Positions 22,181 to 30,512 of a stretch of 35,203 bases of DNA are shown here, one piece after another (the first letter of the stretch is position 1; each line of letters opens with the position of its first letter). Position numbers and translations under genes: made by a program. The notes beneath the pieces are model-generated. The model did not search any database. It saw only the letters and a list, made by a program, of their open reading frames with translations, and was not told the DNA's origin. The stretch comes from Thermoplasmata archaeon (GTDB lineage: Archaea > Thermoplasmatota > Thermoplasmata > Thermoplasmatales > Thermoplasmataceae), in contig JAKAAE010000002.1 of NCBI GenBank assembly GCA_021797225.1, positions 1 through 35,203 of the forward strand, read 5' to 3'.

Positions 22181-23347
22181 TCACCTTCCCTTGAGTTTTT
22201 CATATCGCTCACCTGCAAAGTTCAGGGATGAGTTAATTCTGTTTACTATATCCCTGTGGTATGGCGAACTATCGCTTCCCAGATCAAATTTCATTTTTTC
22301 CAGTTTTTTAATATATATTTCCAGAAGGCTCAACTGGTCGAGAACAACATTATACGGTGAATTCCTGTTTATTGCATCCTCTGTGGCCTGTATGAGCGAT
22401 TTTGTTTCCTCCATGGTAGTTTCAGCTTTCTGCACAATTTCGGATTTGTTTTCCAGCTTTGAATCGATGATCGCTGCCTCTATTTTCGGCTTATAATCCT
22501 CGCTGTCTGCACTATAACGGAGCGCCATGGCTATATCATTCCCTGTAATGGTTTTTGAGTTCATGAGTATACTGAAAGCAGATGCAATCTTCAGTAGTTT
22601 TATCTTTCTCCTATCGCTCAGTATAACATCATTCTCCTCCATCTGGAACAGTGCCTCCATATACCTATCGATAACATCATTTTTCATATTTCTTAGATGG
22701 TTCAGCCTCTCTATGGCATCGGCCTGCAGGTTTCTAACCTCTTCAATGGTGATAAATGGCCTTTCATCATCCTTTCTTGCCTCCATATTGATTCCCCTGT
22801 CAAGGAGGTCACGGAGTATAGTTCTCTCAACATATCCGTGGAACACCTTAATGGGGTATCTGTCATAGAGTGCCATATCCTCCTCATCATCTGAGATTTC
22901 ATTGCTTGCAGAATAAATTCCCAGAAGGTCGAGGTCCATCATAACTCCACCGTTGGGCAATCTCCTGTTTAGCATGATATCAAGCAGGGTATTCCTTATT
23001 GCAGAACTTGCCTTGAATATCTCATCCAGGAATACTATGTTTGAATCGGGTAGCTTTCCTGTTATGATATTTTTATATTCACCATTTTTCAGGGCATTGA
23101 TATCTATGGGCCCCAGCAACTCTTCCGGTTCTGTAAATTTTGTTAGCAGGTAATAAAAATAGCGTGCGTTCATGAGTTTACTCATTGTATCTATAATTGA
23201 TGTTTTTGCAGTACCCGGAGGCCCGATGAGAAGCGTGGGTTCGCCGGATATCAATCCAGCAAGTACACCGTTTATTACATCCTCCCTTCCAACGAATGTG
23301 TTGGTAAGATAATTCTGTACTTCAAAGATTTTATTGATATTTTTCAT
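22181..23347 (-). CDS. RavA-like MoxR-family AAA+ ATPase
   Basis: The 388-residue ATPase has Walker A IGPPGTAKTSI (41-51), Walker B NIVFLDEI (103-110) and sensor 1 in SASNE. The stretch between them, YYLLTKFTEPEELLGPIDI, matches the RavA subgroup (YLMTRFSTPEEVFGP in E. coli) much better than the APE2220 or MRP subgroups. The C-terminal part contains an arginine-rich AAA+ lid (DRRKIKLLKIASAF) and a helical region (KAETTMEETKSLIQATEDAI) like RavA's extension. MoxR ATPases act as chaperones for VWA partners; the ViaA-like gene follows with a 4-nt GTGA overlap. A TATA-like box (23371-23380, minus) stands about 29 nt upstream. This gene is the head of a two-gene unit. Confidence 0.9.
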   Translation of the reverse strand: MKNINKIFEVQNYLTNTFVGREDVINGVLAGLISGEPTLLIGPPGTAKTSIIDTMSKLMNARYFYYLLTKFTEPEELLGPIDINALKNGEYKNIITGKLPDSNIVFLDEIFKASSAIRNTLLDIMLNRRLPNGGVMMDLDLLGIYSASNEISDDEEDMALYDRYPIKVFHGYVERTILRDLLDRGINMEARKDDERPFITIEEVRNLQADAIERLNHLRNMKNDVIDRYMEALFQMEENDVILSDRRKIKLLKIASAFSILMNSKTITGNDIAMALRYSADSEDYKPKIEAAIIDSKLENKSEIVQKAETTMEETKSLIQATEDAINRNSPYNVVLDQLSLLEIYIKKLEKMKFDLGSDSSPYHRDIVNRINSSLNFAGERYEKLKGR

Positions 23348-23370
23348 TCTTATAACAAATTAAAACGATG

Positions 23371-23380
23371 TTTTATAAAG
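23371..23380 (-). promoter_or_regulatory. TATA-like box of the RavA-ViaA-like unit
   Basis: The minus strand reads CTTTATAAAA, centred about 29 nt before the ATG at 23347 and just after the MscS gene upstream, so the ATPase pair has its own promoter. Confidence 0.45.
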
Positions 23381-23398
23381 TTTTGCCAGATGGATAAG

Positions 23399-24604
23399 TC
23401 ATTGCTTTTTATCATCCGGCTTCTTGTCATCAGGTTTTTTGTCTTCGGTTTTTGGCTCACTGGCCTTTTTTAATTCACTGTATGCATGTTCAAAGGCAAG
23501 ATTTGTCTCGTTTATTGTTTTTTCCATGGTTCTACCGGACAATTTTACCTTTGCAAGAAAGACATTTGTTGTCGCCCCCCTTGTTAAAAGTATAATTTCA
23601 GTATCAGGTAGCAGTTTCGCGGTTTCATCTATTAATTTCCCGGAGGGAACATCCGAATTCAGTGTTACCGTAACCGGATAAACTATTTCAGAACCCTCAT
23701 ACATTGAATTGGGTCCCAGCACGTTGAATTTTGATTTTATATCCCAGTAAGCACCGTCTATTGCCATATTCGCCCTGGCAGTTTTCTCATTTATCTCAGT
23801 GACCTCATTAAATGAAATCAAGGCCTCGAAGGTATTGCTGACGCCGTTTTTGCTGGAAAGGAAGAATTTCATATCCTTTAAATCATCCCTTGCATTTACC
23901 TCTTCAAGTATTTTGTCTGCCGGTACATCTGCCTGTGCGGTTATGTTCAGAGGATAAATATAACTGCTCCCATTATCCCTGAATTCCGTTATCACGCTGT
24001 TTCCAAGAATTTCAGAATTTGGCAAATATATTACGTTGTTGTCTTTTGTCAGTATCTTTGAAAACAGGGTTTTAACATCCACCACTTTGCCGGTAGTTTC
24101 CACACTCCATACCCATGAATTGACTGATATGACTTCCCCGAATTTTACTGTATTGGACGACGTTGCAAATATGCTGGATAAAACATTGGAGGCAACCGTC
24201 TGCACAGCAAGACCCAGTACCACACCTCCTATTGCACTTCCTGCAAGTATTCCTGTAACACTGACATGGAATGCACTCATTACCAGTGCAAGTATTATCA
24301 CATAAAAAATAATTCTGACTATGAGGGATATGCCGTAGAGTCCACGGTTAGTTTTTATCAATACCTCCCTGAGATACTTGATAAATGATCCAACTATTAA
24401 TAATCCCACTATCAGTATGACTATCGCATGTACGGATTCTATTATAAATACCTCATCTGATCTATACTGCGGCAGAAATGTATTTATGAATAAGTCTGCT
24501 AAATAGCCAGAAAGTATGGCCAGTATTACCCCAATTACCACTTCTGATGCTATTTTTAATACCTGATCCCTTCTAACAGCAAGATTTGATTTAGTTTTTG
24601 CCAT
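23399..24604 (-). CDS. MscS-family mechanosensitive ion channel
   Basis: The 401-residue protein has four membrane segments at about residues 18-37, 52-72, 88-106 and 110-140. The last is the pore helix VTGILAGSAIGGVVLGLAVQ with the small-residue packing typical of MscS TM3, followed by the conserved cytoplasmic beta domain (FGEVISVNSWVWSVETTGKVVDV). Two repeats of a cytoplasmic alpha/beta unit follow (NITAQADVPADKILEEVNA and VTLNSDVPSGKLIDETAKL). The tail carries tandem DKKPD repeats. It likely relieves osmotic pressure, important in a wall-less acidophile (inference). Its ATG overlaps the serS stop (TAATG) and follows an excellent GGAGGTTA ribosome site by 6 nt. Confidence 0.92.
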   Translation of the reverse strand: MAKTKSNLAVRRDQVLKIASEVVIGVILAILSGYLADLFINTFLPQYRSDEVFIIESVHAIVILIVGLLIVGSFIKYLREVLIKTNRGLYGISLIVRIIFYVIILALVMSAFHVSVTGILAGSAIGGVVLGLAVQTVASNVLSSIFATSSNTVKFGEVISVNSWVWSVETTGKVVDVKTLFSKILTKDNNVIYLPNSEILGNSVITEFRDNGSSYIYPLNITAQADVPADKILEEVNARDDLKDMKFFLSSKNGVSNTFEALISFNEVTEINEKTARANMAIDGAYWDIKSKFNVLGPNSMYEGSEIVYPVTVTLNSDVPSGKLIDETAKLLPDTEIILLTRGATTNVFLAKVKLSGRTMEKTINETNLAFEHAYSELKKASEPKTEDKKPDDKKPDDKKQ

Positions 24605-25938
24605 TATTTAACCTCCGTGTTTATTTCACTGAATCCTGTATAAGGTACAAGAACATCAGGTACTTTTATTCCATTTTCCTGCTGGAAATTTTCCATTATT
24701 GCCACAAGAACCCTTTCTGTTGCAATTGCGGTACTGTTAAGGGTATGAACAAATTTATTCCCATCCGGAGTTCTGTATTTTACATTGAGTGACCTTGCCT
24801 GGTAATCGGTATCATTAGATGCTGAAACAACTTCCCTGAACTTTCCCTGGGACGGGTACCACACTTCTATATCATATTTTTTGGCCGCAAGGCTGCCGAG
24901 GTCACCGGAACATATATTAACAATTCTGTACGGTAATCCAAGGCTTCTGTAAATATCCTCTGCATTGCTTACCAGTTCCTTGAAGTAATCCCATGATTCA
25001 TCTGGCTTGCAGTAAATAAACTGCTCTATCTTGTTGAACTGGTGAACCCTGAATATGCCCTTCGTATCCTTGCCATGGGCGCCGGCTTCCCTTCTGAAGC
25101 AGGGTGAAACGCCACTCAATCTCAATGGCAATTCGTTCTCTTCCAGGGTTTCACCGGATAGCATGGATGCGAGGGGGTGCTCAGCAGTTGCAATTAGATA
25201 AAGGTCATCCCCTTCTATTTTATACAGCGCATCCTTGAACGTTTCAATGTCAGTGGCACCTGACATGGAAGCGTAATTAATCATAAACGGTGGCTCCATA
25301 ACAGTAAAATTTCTCTGGGATAAGAAATCAACTGCATAATTAATGAGTGCCAGTTCCAGCTTGAAGAGCCTATTTTTCAGAAAATAAAACCTTGAACCGG
25401 CTATTTTACCAGCTCTCTGCAGATCTGCCAGGTCATATTTTTCCATGAGTGTCTGGTGGTCAACAGGCCTTGTATCAATTATTTCATAGTCCCGTGAATC
25501 CATGCTATTCTGTCTGAAATATTCCTCATCTTCGCCGAATACCCGTGCATGCCCCCAATACTTTACAATTTTGCTATTATCGTCACCCGTGCAGACAGGT
25601 ACATCATCAGCCAGAAGATTTGGTATAAGGTGAACTATTTCACTTCTTCTGCTCTCTATCCCCTTCTGTTCTTCCTCGATGCTACTGATTTTTTCGTTGA
25701 TCTCCCTTACACTGTCTTTCAGCCTATCGATATCCTTATTTCCTGTTTTCATCATTCTGGAAATATCAAGGCTGATGGTATTTTTATTGTGTTTATAATC
25801 ATTAAGTGTTCTGAGATTATCCTTCCATTTAGTATCCAGTATGAAAAATTCATCAAGAATCTTCGTATCAAATCCTCTGGCCCTGCATGAATCGTAAAAT
25901 TTTTTACTTTCAGATCTCAGAAGTTTTATATCTATCAT
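24604..25938 (-). CDS. serS: seryl-tRNA synthetase, bacterial/eukaryotic type
   Basis: The 444-residue class II synthetase charges tRNA-Ser. An N-terminal coiled-coil arm (about 35-110) binds the long variable arm. The catalytic core follows, with the serine/ATP site LIATAEHPLASMLSGE, class II motif 2 FRREAGAHGKDTKGIFRVHQFNKIEQF, IVNICSGDLG, and motif 3 LNSTAIATERVLVAIMENFQQ. It is the common type, not the rare SerRS of some methanogens. The mobile loop reads PPFMINYASMSG. A TATA-like box (25955-25967, minus) lies about 24 nt upstream of the ATG. The MscS gene begins within its stop codon, so both are on one transcript. Confidence 0.97.
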   Translation of the reverse strand: MIDIKLLRSESKKFYDSCRARGFDTKILDEFFILDTKWKDNLRTLNDYKHNKNTISLDISRMMKTGNKDIDRLKDSVREINEKISSIEEEQKGIESRRSEIVHLIPNLLADDVPVCTGDDNSKIVKYWGHARVFGEDEEYFRQNSMDSRDYEIIDTRPVDHQTLMEKYDLADLQRAGKIAGSRFYFLKNRLFKLELALINYAVDFLSQRNFTVMEPPFMINYASMSGATDIETFKDALYKIEGDDLYLIATAEHPLASMLSGETLEENELPLRLSGVSPCFRREAGAHGKDTKGIFRVHQFNKIEQFIYCKPDESWDYFKELVSNAEDIYRSLGLPYRIVNICSGDLGSLAAKKYDIEVWYPSQGKFREVVSASNDTDYQARSLNVKYRTPDGNKFVHTLNSTAIATERVLVAIMENFQQENGIKVPDVLVPYTGFSEINTEVK

Positions 25939-25954
25939 ATTTTTGACCTTTAAT

Positions 25955-25967
25955 ATTAATATAAAAA
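25955..25967 (-). promoter_or_regulatory. TATA-like box of serS-mscS
   Basis: The minus strand reads TTTTTATATTAAT, centred 23-24 nt before the ATG at 25938, consistent with a leaderless serS mRNA. Confidence 0.45.
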
Positions 25968-26000
25968 GACTATATGTTTTTTATGATAAATTTTTGATTT

Positions 26001-26765
26001 TTACGGAATTTTTATTGAAAATGCATCAAGAAATTCTCTTTCCTTTTCATTTAACCCGGCAGGTATAATAATTGAAGCGGGGGAACCTGCAATCCTGTTG
26101 CCTATAATATTTTTTATGCTTGAATTGATTATTTCTTCATTTTCAGTGGCTATTCCTATACCAACTATTACCTCTGTATCACCGGTTATAATCTGTTTCT
26201 TCCTTTTTTCTTCCATACCGATGAGTGTGAGCAAAGCCTGATATGGGGGCATAGTTTTTCCATCTGCAAGATCCAGGAGCAGGAGTGTATGCATATTATT
26301 TGAATAATTCAGATATATTTTATCATATACACTGGTAGGGAAAAAATTTTCATAAACAAATGGCATGGATACAATGTTACCCATCTTGTAGTTAAAAAGC
26401 CCTGTTCTGGATACAAAAGCCGTAATTATCGACGCATTTTCAAATACATTTGCGGTTATGCCGAGCCTTTTGGCCTCCATTCTGATCTCATTATGCGTTG
26501 TTGCTGAGAGCGCATCTCCTGTAACAATTAATGTCACAATTTTAGTTTTGGCTTCAACCAGAATATCCATTCCTCTTTCAATGAAATCCCTGTCTGCCTT
26601 CTTCAGGGTACCTCCGCAAAGGTCCTTTAATGAATCAAATGTGCTTTCTGGGGAAATTGATGTATAAGTTTCAAAATAAACAATATCAGAATCCCTGAGA
26701 ATATCCGCTTCTTCTAATGTAAGGCTCCTGGGTCCCCGCAAGCCCAGGCCCATTATATTTAACAT
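26001..26765 (-). CDS. dph5: diphthine synthase Dph5/DphB
   Basis: The 254-residue SAM-dependent methyltransferase adds methyl groups to the histidine-derived diphthamide intermediate on translation elongation factor 2. It starts MLNIMGLGLRGPRSLTLEEAD with the family's GLGLxxxxSLT loop and then IVYFETYTSI. VTGDALSATTHNEIR supplies the GD-P/A-x-x-x-T-TH motif. IITAFVSRTGLFNYKMG and the C-terminal GSPASIIIPAGLNEKEREFL are also typical. Length is normal (about 255-265). The ATG lies 2 nt after the enolase stop, so it depends on the enolase promoter and is probably translationally coupled. This is the tetrapyrrole-methylase fold also used by the corrin genes in the window, but with clear Dph5 features. 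Confidence 0.95.
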   Translation of the reverse strand: MLNIMGLGLRGPRSLTLEEADILRDSDIVYFETYTSISPESTFDSLKDLCGGTLKKADRDFIERGMDILVEAKTKIVTLIVTGDALSATTHNEIRMEAKRLGITANVFENASIITAFVSRTGLFNYKMGNIVSMPFVYENFFPTSVYDKIYLNYSNNMHTLLLLDLADGKTMPPYQALLTLIGMEEKRKKQIITGDTEVIVGIGIATENEEIINSSIKNIIGNRIAGSPASIIIPAGLNEKEREFLDAFSIKIP

Positions 26766-26767
26766 AC

Positions 26768-27973
26768 CTATATCAGATCCTCTTCAATCCTTATAACTTC
26801 ATTCAGTTTTGCCAGCCTTTCACCACCGATTGTGCCTGTTTTTATGAATCTGGAATTGAACGCAACAGCAAGAGAGGCAATAAAATCATCGGTCGTTTCT
26901 CCACTTCTGTGAGAAACTACTGTGTCCATAGAATTCTTTGTTGCAACTTTAACCGATGCTACCGTATCTGATAGTGTTCCTATCTGGTTGACCTTGATCA
27001 ATACAGCATTTGTGGATTTTAATTCCACACCCTTCTGAATCCTCGTTGCATTTGTTGTATAAAGATCATCGCCCACTATCATCGCATTTTTTCCAATCTT
27101 TTTTGTTATTTCCGCAAATCCCTCGAAGTCACTATCATATAGTGGGTCTTCTATATAGTAAAAGCCGTGTTCCCTGTTCAGTGAAATTGCGTAATCTATC
27201 TGTTCATCCCTGGTTTTTGTAGATTTTTTGTATTTATATTTTCCATTTTCATGGAATGAATCTGCTGCGAAATCAACTCCAAGGTATATTTTTACATTAT
27301 TTTCAGATGATATCTCTCCTGCGGCAGATTTCATTATATCTATTGCATCCTCATCAGAAACATCTGCTGTCCACGCTTTTTCATCTCCCAGGCCGACGCT
27401 CTGCCCTTTGAGTTTTTCGGATAATTTTTCACCCACCCTTCTATGGACCTGTATATTATAGAATACGGAATCGTAAAAGGTCTTGCCCTGTGAAGACACG
27501 AGGAATTCCTGAATTGTAGTACCATTTTTCGAATGTTTTCCACCACCTATTATATTGCCCATCGGGCGCGGTATTGATGGATTTAGGCCACCCACATATC
27601 TATAAAGTGGAATTTCAAGATAATTGGAAACTGCCTTTGCATTTGCCATGGACAGAGCTGTTGCAAGATTTCCACCCATACTGGCAAAGTCATCGGTTCT
27701 ATCCAGCTCATGCAGGAGTCTATCAAAGGCACCCTGGTTCATTGCATTGAAGCCTTGAAGCGCATTTTTTACATGTCTGTTATAGAAATCCACACTTTTA
27801 TCAATATCATTATCCGGATATGCCTTTACTTCCGTTTTTCCCGTGCTTGCACCTGCAGGTGCGGAGGCTGTTCCCGAGGCATAATTCAAAAAAATTGTAG
27901 CCTCTATAGTAGGATTGCCTCTGGAATCAAATATTTTTGTAATTTTCGAATCAACTATTTCTATATCTTCCAT
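26768..27973 (-). CDS. eno: enolase (phosphopyruvate hydratase)
   Basis: Enolase interconverts 2-phosphoglycerate and phosphoenolpyruvate. The 401-residue protein has the loop [19 protein letters not shown] near 36-54, [15 protein letters not shown], the metal Asp in [10 protein letters not shown], Glu in [12 protein letters not shown], Asp in [10 protein letters not shown], catalytic Lys in LIKVNQIGT, the [18 protein letters not shown] loop and the C-terminal [22 protein letters not shown]. Usual GGxHA is GGKHS here. The length is shorter than most enolases (about 430), with the end close to IRIEEDLI. The gene has a leaderless ATG with a strong TATA-like tract and a palindrome between the two. 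dph5 follows by 2 nt. Confidence 0.97.
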   Translation of the reverse strand: MEDIEIVDSKITKIFDSRGNPTIEATIFLNYASGTASAPAGASTGKTEVKAYPDNDIDKSVDFYNRHVKNALQGFNAMNQGAFDRLLHELDRTDDFASMGGNLATALSMANAKAVSNYLEIPLYRYVGGLNPSIPRPMGNIIGGGKHSKNGTTIQEFLVSSQGKTFYDSVFYNIQVHRRVGEKLSEKLKGQSVGLGDEKAWTADVSDEDAIDIMKSAAGEISSENNVKIYLGVDFAADSFHENGKYKYKKSTKTRDEQIDYAISLNREHGFYYIEDPLYDSDFEGFAEITKKIGKNAMIVGDDLYTTNATRIQKGVELKSTNAVLIKVNQIGTLSDTVASVKVATKNSMDTVVSHRSGETTDDFIASLAVAFNSRFIKTGTIGGERLAKLNEVIRIEEDLI

Positions 27974-27979
27974 ATAATG

Positions 27980-27989
27980 ATAACGTTAT
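27980..27989. repeat. 10-bp palindrome in the enolase core promoter
   Basis: ATAACGTTAT is a perfect 10-bp palindrome lying 7 to 16 nt upstream of the enolase ATG, directly after the TATA box. A protein bound there would block transcription initiation. I do not recognise the sequence as a known operator, and AT-rich palindromes of this size occur by chance. Confidence 0.35.
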
Positions 27990-28007
27990 AAAAAATATAT
28001 ATTTATT
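27990..28007 (-). promoter_or_regulatory. TATA-like tract of eno-dph5
   Basis: The minus strand reads AATAAATATATATTTTTT, centred about 26 nt before the enolase ATG at 27973. Confidence 0.5.
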
Positions 28008-28094
28008 GATTGCACTTATTTTTTTAGACCGTGACAGGGATAATGTAATTTCCCACATTTATTATATAATTGTTAAAAAATGCTCATAGGAAAA

Positions 28095-28105
28095 CTTAAT
28101 TATTA
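28095..28105 (+). promoter_or_regulatory. TATA-like box of lonB
   Basis: CTTAATTATTA is centred 24 nt before the GTG at 28124, fitting leaderless initiation on GTG. Confidence 0.45.
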
Positions 28106-28123
28106 GAATTAGATAATGATTAC

Positions 28124-30100
28124 GTGGACACTAAAGATGATGATGTTGAAGAATGGGTATCTAAATTAAGTGTTAAGAGCACCAAAGAAATAGAGGTCCC
28201 CAAACTTCTGTTTAATCAGGTAGTAGGCCAGGAGCACGCTGGGGAGGTCATTAAAAAAGCAGCTATGCAGAAGAGGCATGTGCTTTTAATAGGCGAACCC
28301 GGAACGGGCAAATCCATGCTGGCCCAGTCTATGGTCGATTTTCTACCTAAAGAGGATCTTGAGGATATTTTGTGCTTTCCCAACACAGAGGATTCAAATA
28401 AACCTAAAATCAAAACTTTTCCTGCTGGAAAGGGAAAAGAAATATTAAGGCAGTACCAGATCAAGGCAGAACGTGAAAAGAAAGATAGATCTAAAAGCAT
28501 TCTATTCATAGTTCTTTCAATAATATTACTTGGAGCAATTCTAGCCATATATCTGTGGGCAGTGGCGAAATCACCAGGCACCGCAATAGAAATACTGTTC
28601 CTTGCAATCATAGGTGCAGCATTCCTGTATATAATTATGGCAATGAATCCCGCGGCCCGTGTTGAAAGGGCAATGGTTCCGAAATTGCTTGTCGGGCATA
28701 ATCCCAATGATAAACCCCCGTTTATAGATTCGACGGGCGCACATTCCGGGGCATTATTAGGCGATGTAAGGCATGATCCTTTCCAGTCTGGAGGATTAGA
28801 AACACCTGCCCATGAAAGGGTAGAAGCCGGTAATATGCAGAAGGCTGATAAGGGCGTTTTGTTCATAGATGAAATAAACCTTCTCAGGCCAGAGGATCAG
28901 CAGGCCCTATTAACTGCAATGCAGGAAAAACGTTTCGCAATATCGGGTCAGAGCGAGAGAAGTGCAGGTGCAATGGTGCAGACAGAGCCTGTACCGTGTG
29001 ATTTTGTGCTTGTAGCAGCAGGAAATCTTGATGCTATAAGAAATATGCATCCTGCTCTGAGATCGAGGATCAGGGGATATGGTTATGAAGTGTATATGAA
29101 TGACACCATGGAAGATTCTGATGAAAATAGGAAAAAAATAGTTCAGTTCATCGCACAGGAAATAGCCAAGGATAAAAAAATACCGCCATTTGATATAAGT
29201 GCAATTACAGAAATACTGAAAGAAGCCCAGAAACGTGCAGGTAGAAAGGGCAGATTAACATTGAGGCTAAGAGAACTCGGCGGACTCGTCAGAGTAGCAG
29301 GAGATATAGCTGTAACAAATAAACAATCTATAGTAACAGCAGATGATGTAAATGAGGCAAGATCATTGAGCAAGCCAGTGGAACAGCAGATTGCTGATAG
29401 GGCAATAGAAGTCAAAAAACTTTATAAAATGTTCACCGGCACAGGCAGTGCAATAGGAAAGGTGAACGGGCTTGCTGTAATGGGGTCGACAGATATGTCT
29501 GATTTCACAGGTGTTGTAATGCCGATTGTGGCAGAGGTAACGCAGGCACAGCATCCACATAACGGTACGGTATATGCAACCGGCAAACTGGGAGAGATTG
29601 CCAAGGAGGCGGTTCAGAATGTTTCCGCAGTAATAAAGAAAATAAGTGGAAAGAACGTTGCCGATGTGGATATCCATGTTCAGTTCATCGGCACATATGA
29701 GGGTGTGGAGGGTGATTCCGCAAGTGTTTCCATAGCAACTGCAGTTATATCTTCCCTGGAATCAATACCTATAGATCAGACGGTCGCCATGACAGGGTCA
29801 TTAAGTGTGCGTGGAGATGTGCTTCCTGTGGGCGGTGTAACAGCCAAAGTAGAAGCTGCAATAGATACAGGTCTCTCAAAGGTTATAGTGCCAGCGTCTA
29901 ATTTCAATGATATAATACTTGATGAGGCACACAAAGACAAAATCCAGATTATAGGGGCATCAAGAATAGAGGATGTTCTTGAAAATGCACTCATAACAGG
30001 TCCTGAGAAGGATAAGTTCCTCAAGAAAATAAAGGACATCGTTAATCCTTCCACAGATATTAAAAAACCCGTCCAGAGAAGGGGCACAAATGTTGCATAA
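28124..30100 (+). CDS. lonB: archaeal membrane-bound ATP-dependent protease LonB
   Basis: The 658-residue protein is the archaeal LonB type: an AAA+ module with Walker A GEPGTGKS (57-64), an inserted pair of membrane helices (about 125-147 and 154-174), then Walker [10 protein letters not shown] (246-254). The arginine-rich lid follows ([17 protein letters not shown]) and then the S16 protease domain. Catalytic Ser532 is in [12 protein letters not shown] and Lys575 in [13 protein letters not shown], forming the Ser-Lys dyad. It degrades misfolded and regulatory proteins at the cytoplasmic face of the membrane and is the main membrane quality protease in archaea that lack FtsH. The start is a GTG (28124) with a TATA-like box. 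Its 3' end overlaps the next gene by 11 nt. Confidence 0.96.
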   Translation: MDTKDDDVEEWVSKLSVKSTKEIEVPKLLFNQVVGQEHAGEVIKKAAMQKRHVLLIGEPGTGKSMLAQSMVDFLPKEDLEDILCFPNTEDSNKPKIKTFPAGKGKEILRQYQIKAEREKKDRSKSILFIVLSIILLGAILAIYLWAVAKSPGTAIEILFLAIIGAAFLYIIMAMNPAARVERAMVPKLLVGHNPNDKPPFIDSTGAHSGALLGDVRHDPFQSGGLETPAHERVEAGNMQKADKGVLFIDEINLLRPEDQQALLTAMQEKRFAISGQSERSAGAMVQTEPVPCDFVLVAAGNLDAIRNMHPALRSRIRGYGYEVYMNDTMEDSDENRKKIVQFIAQEIAKDKKIPPFDISAITEILKEAQKRAGRKGRLTLRLRELGGLVRVAGDIAVTNKQSIVTADDVNEARSLSKPVEQQIADRAIEVKKLYKMFTGTGSAIGKVNGLAVMGSTDMSDFTGVVMPIVAEVTQAQHPHNGTVYATGKLGEIAKEAVQNVSAVIKKISGKNVADVDIHVQFIGTYEGVEGDSASVSIATAVISSLESIPIDQTVAMTGSLSVRGDVLPVGGVTAKVEAAIDTGLSKVIVPASNFNDIILDEAHKDKIQIIGASRIEDVLENALITGPEKDKFLKKIKDIVNPSTDIKKPVQRRGTNVA

Positions 30101-30512
30101 AATAAAATATTTTTTTTTAAATAAATTTGATGATAACATTCTTGATTTTCTTAAAAACACGCACGGAATTTTTCAATTGATAGACACTAAATGTGTTATT
30201 TCCGAGATACAGACACTGGAGGCCATAAGAAAAACAGACAGATTCATGTCACACAATGAAAAAATAAGGTCTCCTGGAGCTATTCTCCTGATGTACATAG
30301 CAAGAACTAATCAGATAAACGTCGCAATAGAAAAATGTGGCATAAATAAAGACACAGAGAGTGGAATAGTAGTTTATTCAGATCAGAATGATCTTCAGTT
30401 TTTAATTAAAAATGATTACATACGTATTGCCGGAAGATTATTGCCATATGATAAACCGGAATACGATTTTGAGGTTTTTTCAGGGATGGCAAAGATAGAT
30501 CTTATGCATTGA
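30090..30512 (+). CDS. cgi121: probable KEOPS complex subunit Cgi121
   Basis: The 140-residue protein resembles Cgi121/TPRKB, the KEOPS subunit that helps bring tRNA to the t6A-forming complex. Similar points are [19 protein letters not shown] (family: a strand then H/x-A-h-x-A), an interior [23 protein letters not shown] (family: EILVRASGQTQIHEAIKIIG), and the strand pair [15 protein letters not shown] (family: VCLICEDEETF). The C-terminal helix of other archaeal members is short or absent here. This is pattern recognition from the family, not a search result. It starts inside the last codons of lonB (11-nt overlap, frame shifted) and ends over the convergent PfkB gene by 11 nt. Coupling to LonB may just reflect genome compaction. 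Confidence 0.7.
   Translation: MLHKIKYFFLNKFDDNILDFLKNTHGIFQLIDTKCVISEIQTLEAIRKTDRFMSHNEKIRSPGAILLMYIARTNQINVAIEKCGINKDTESGIVVYSDQNDLQFLIKNDYIRIAGRLLPYDKPEYDFEVFSGMAKIDLMH

Noticed and set aside
28216..28866. 216-codon minus-strand frame inside lonB
   Set aside because: It is the reverse shadow of a certain LonB reading frame and has no motif or promoter.
30101..30118. Long T run after lonB as a terminator
   Set aside because: It lies inside the Cgi121-like coding frame, where it encodes Phe and Leu residues.
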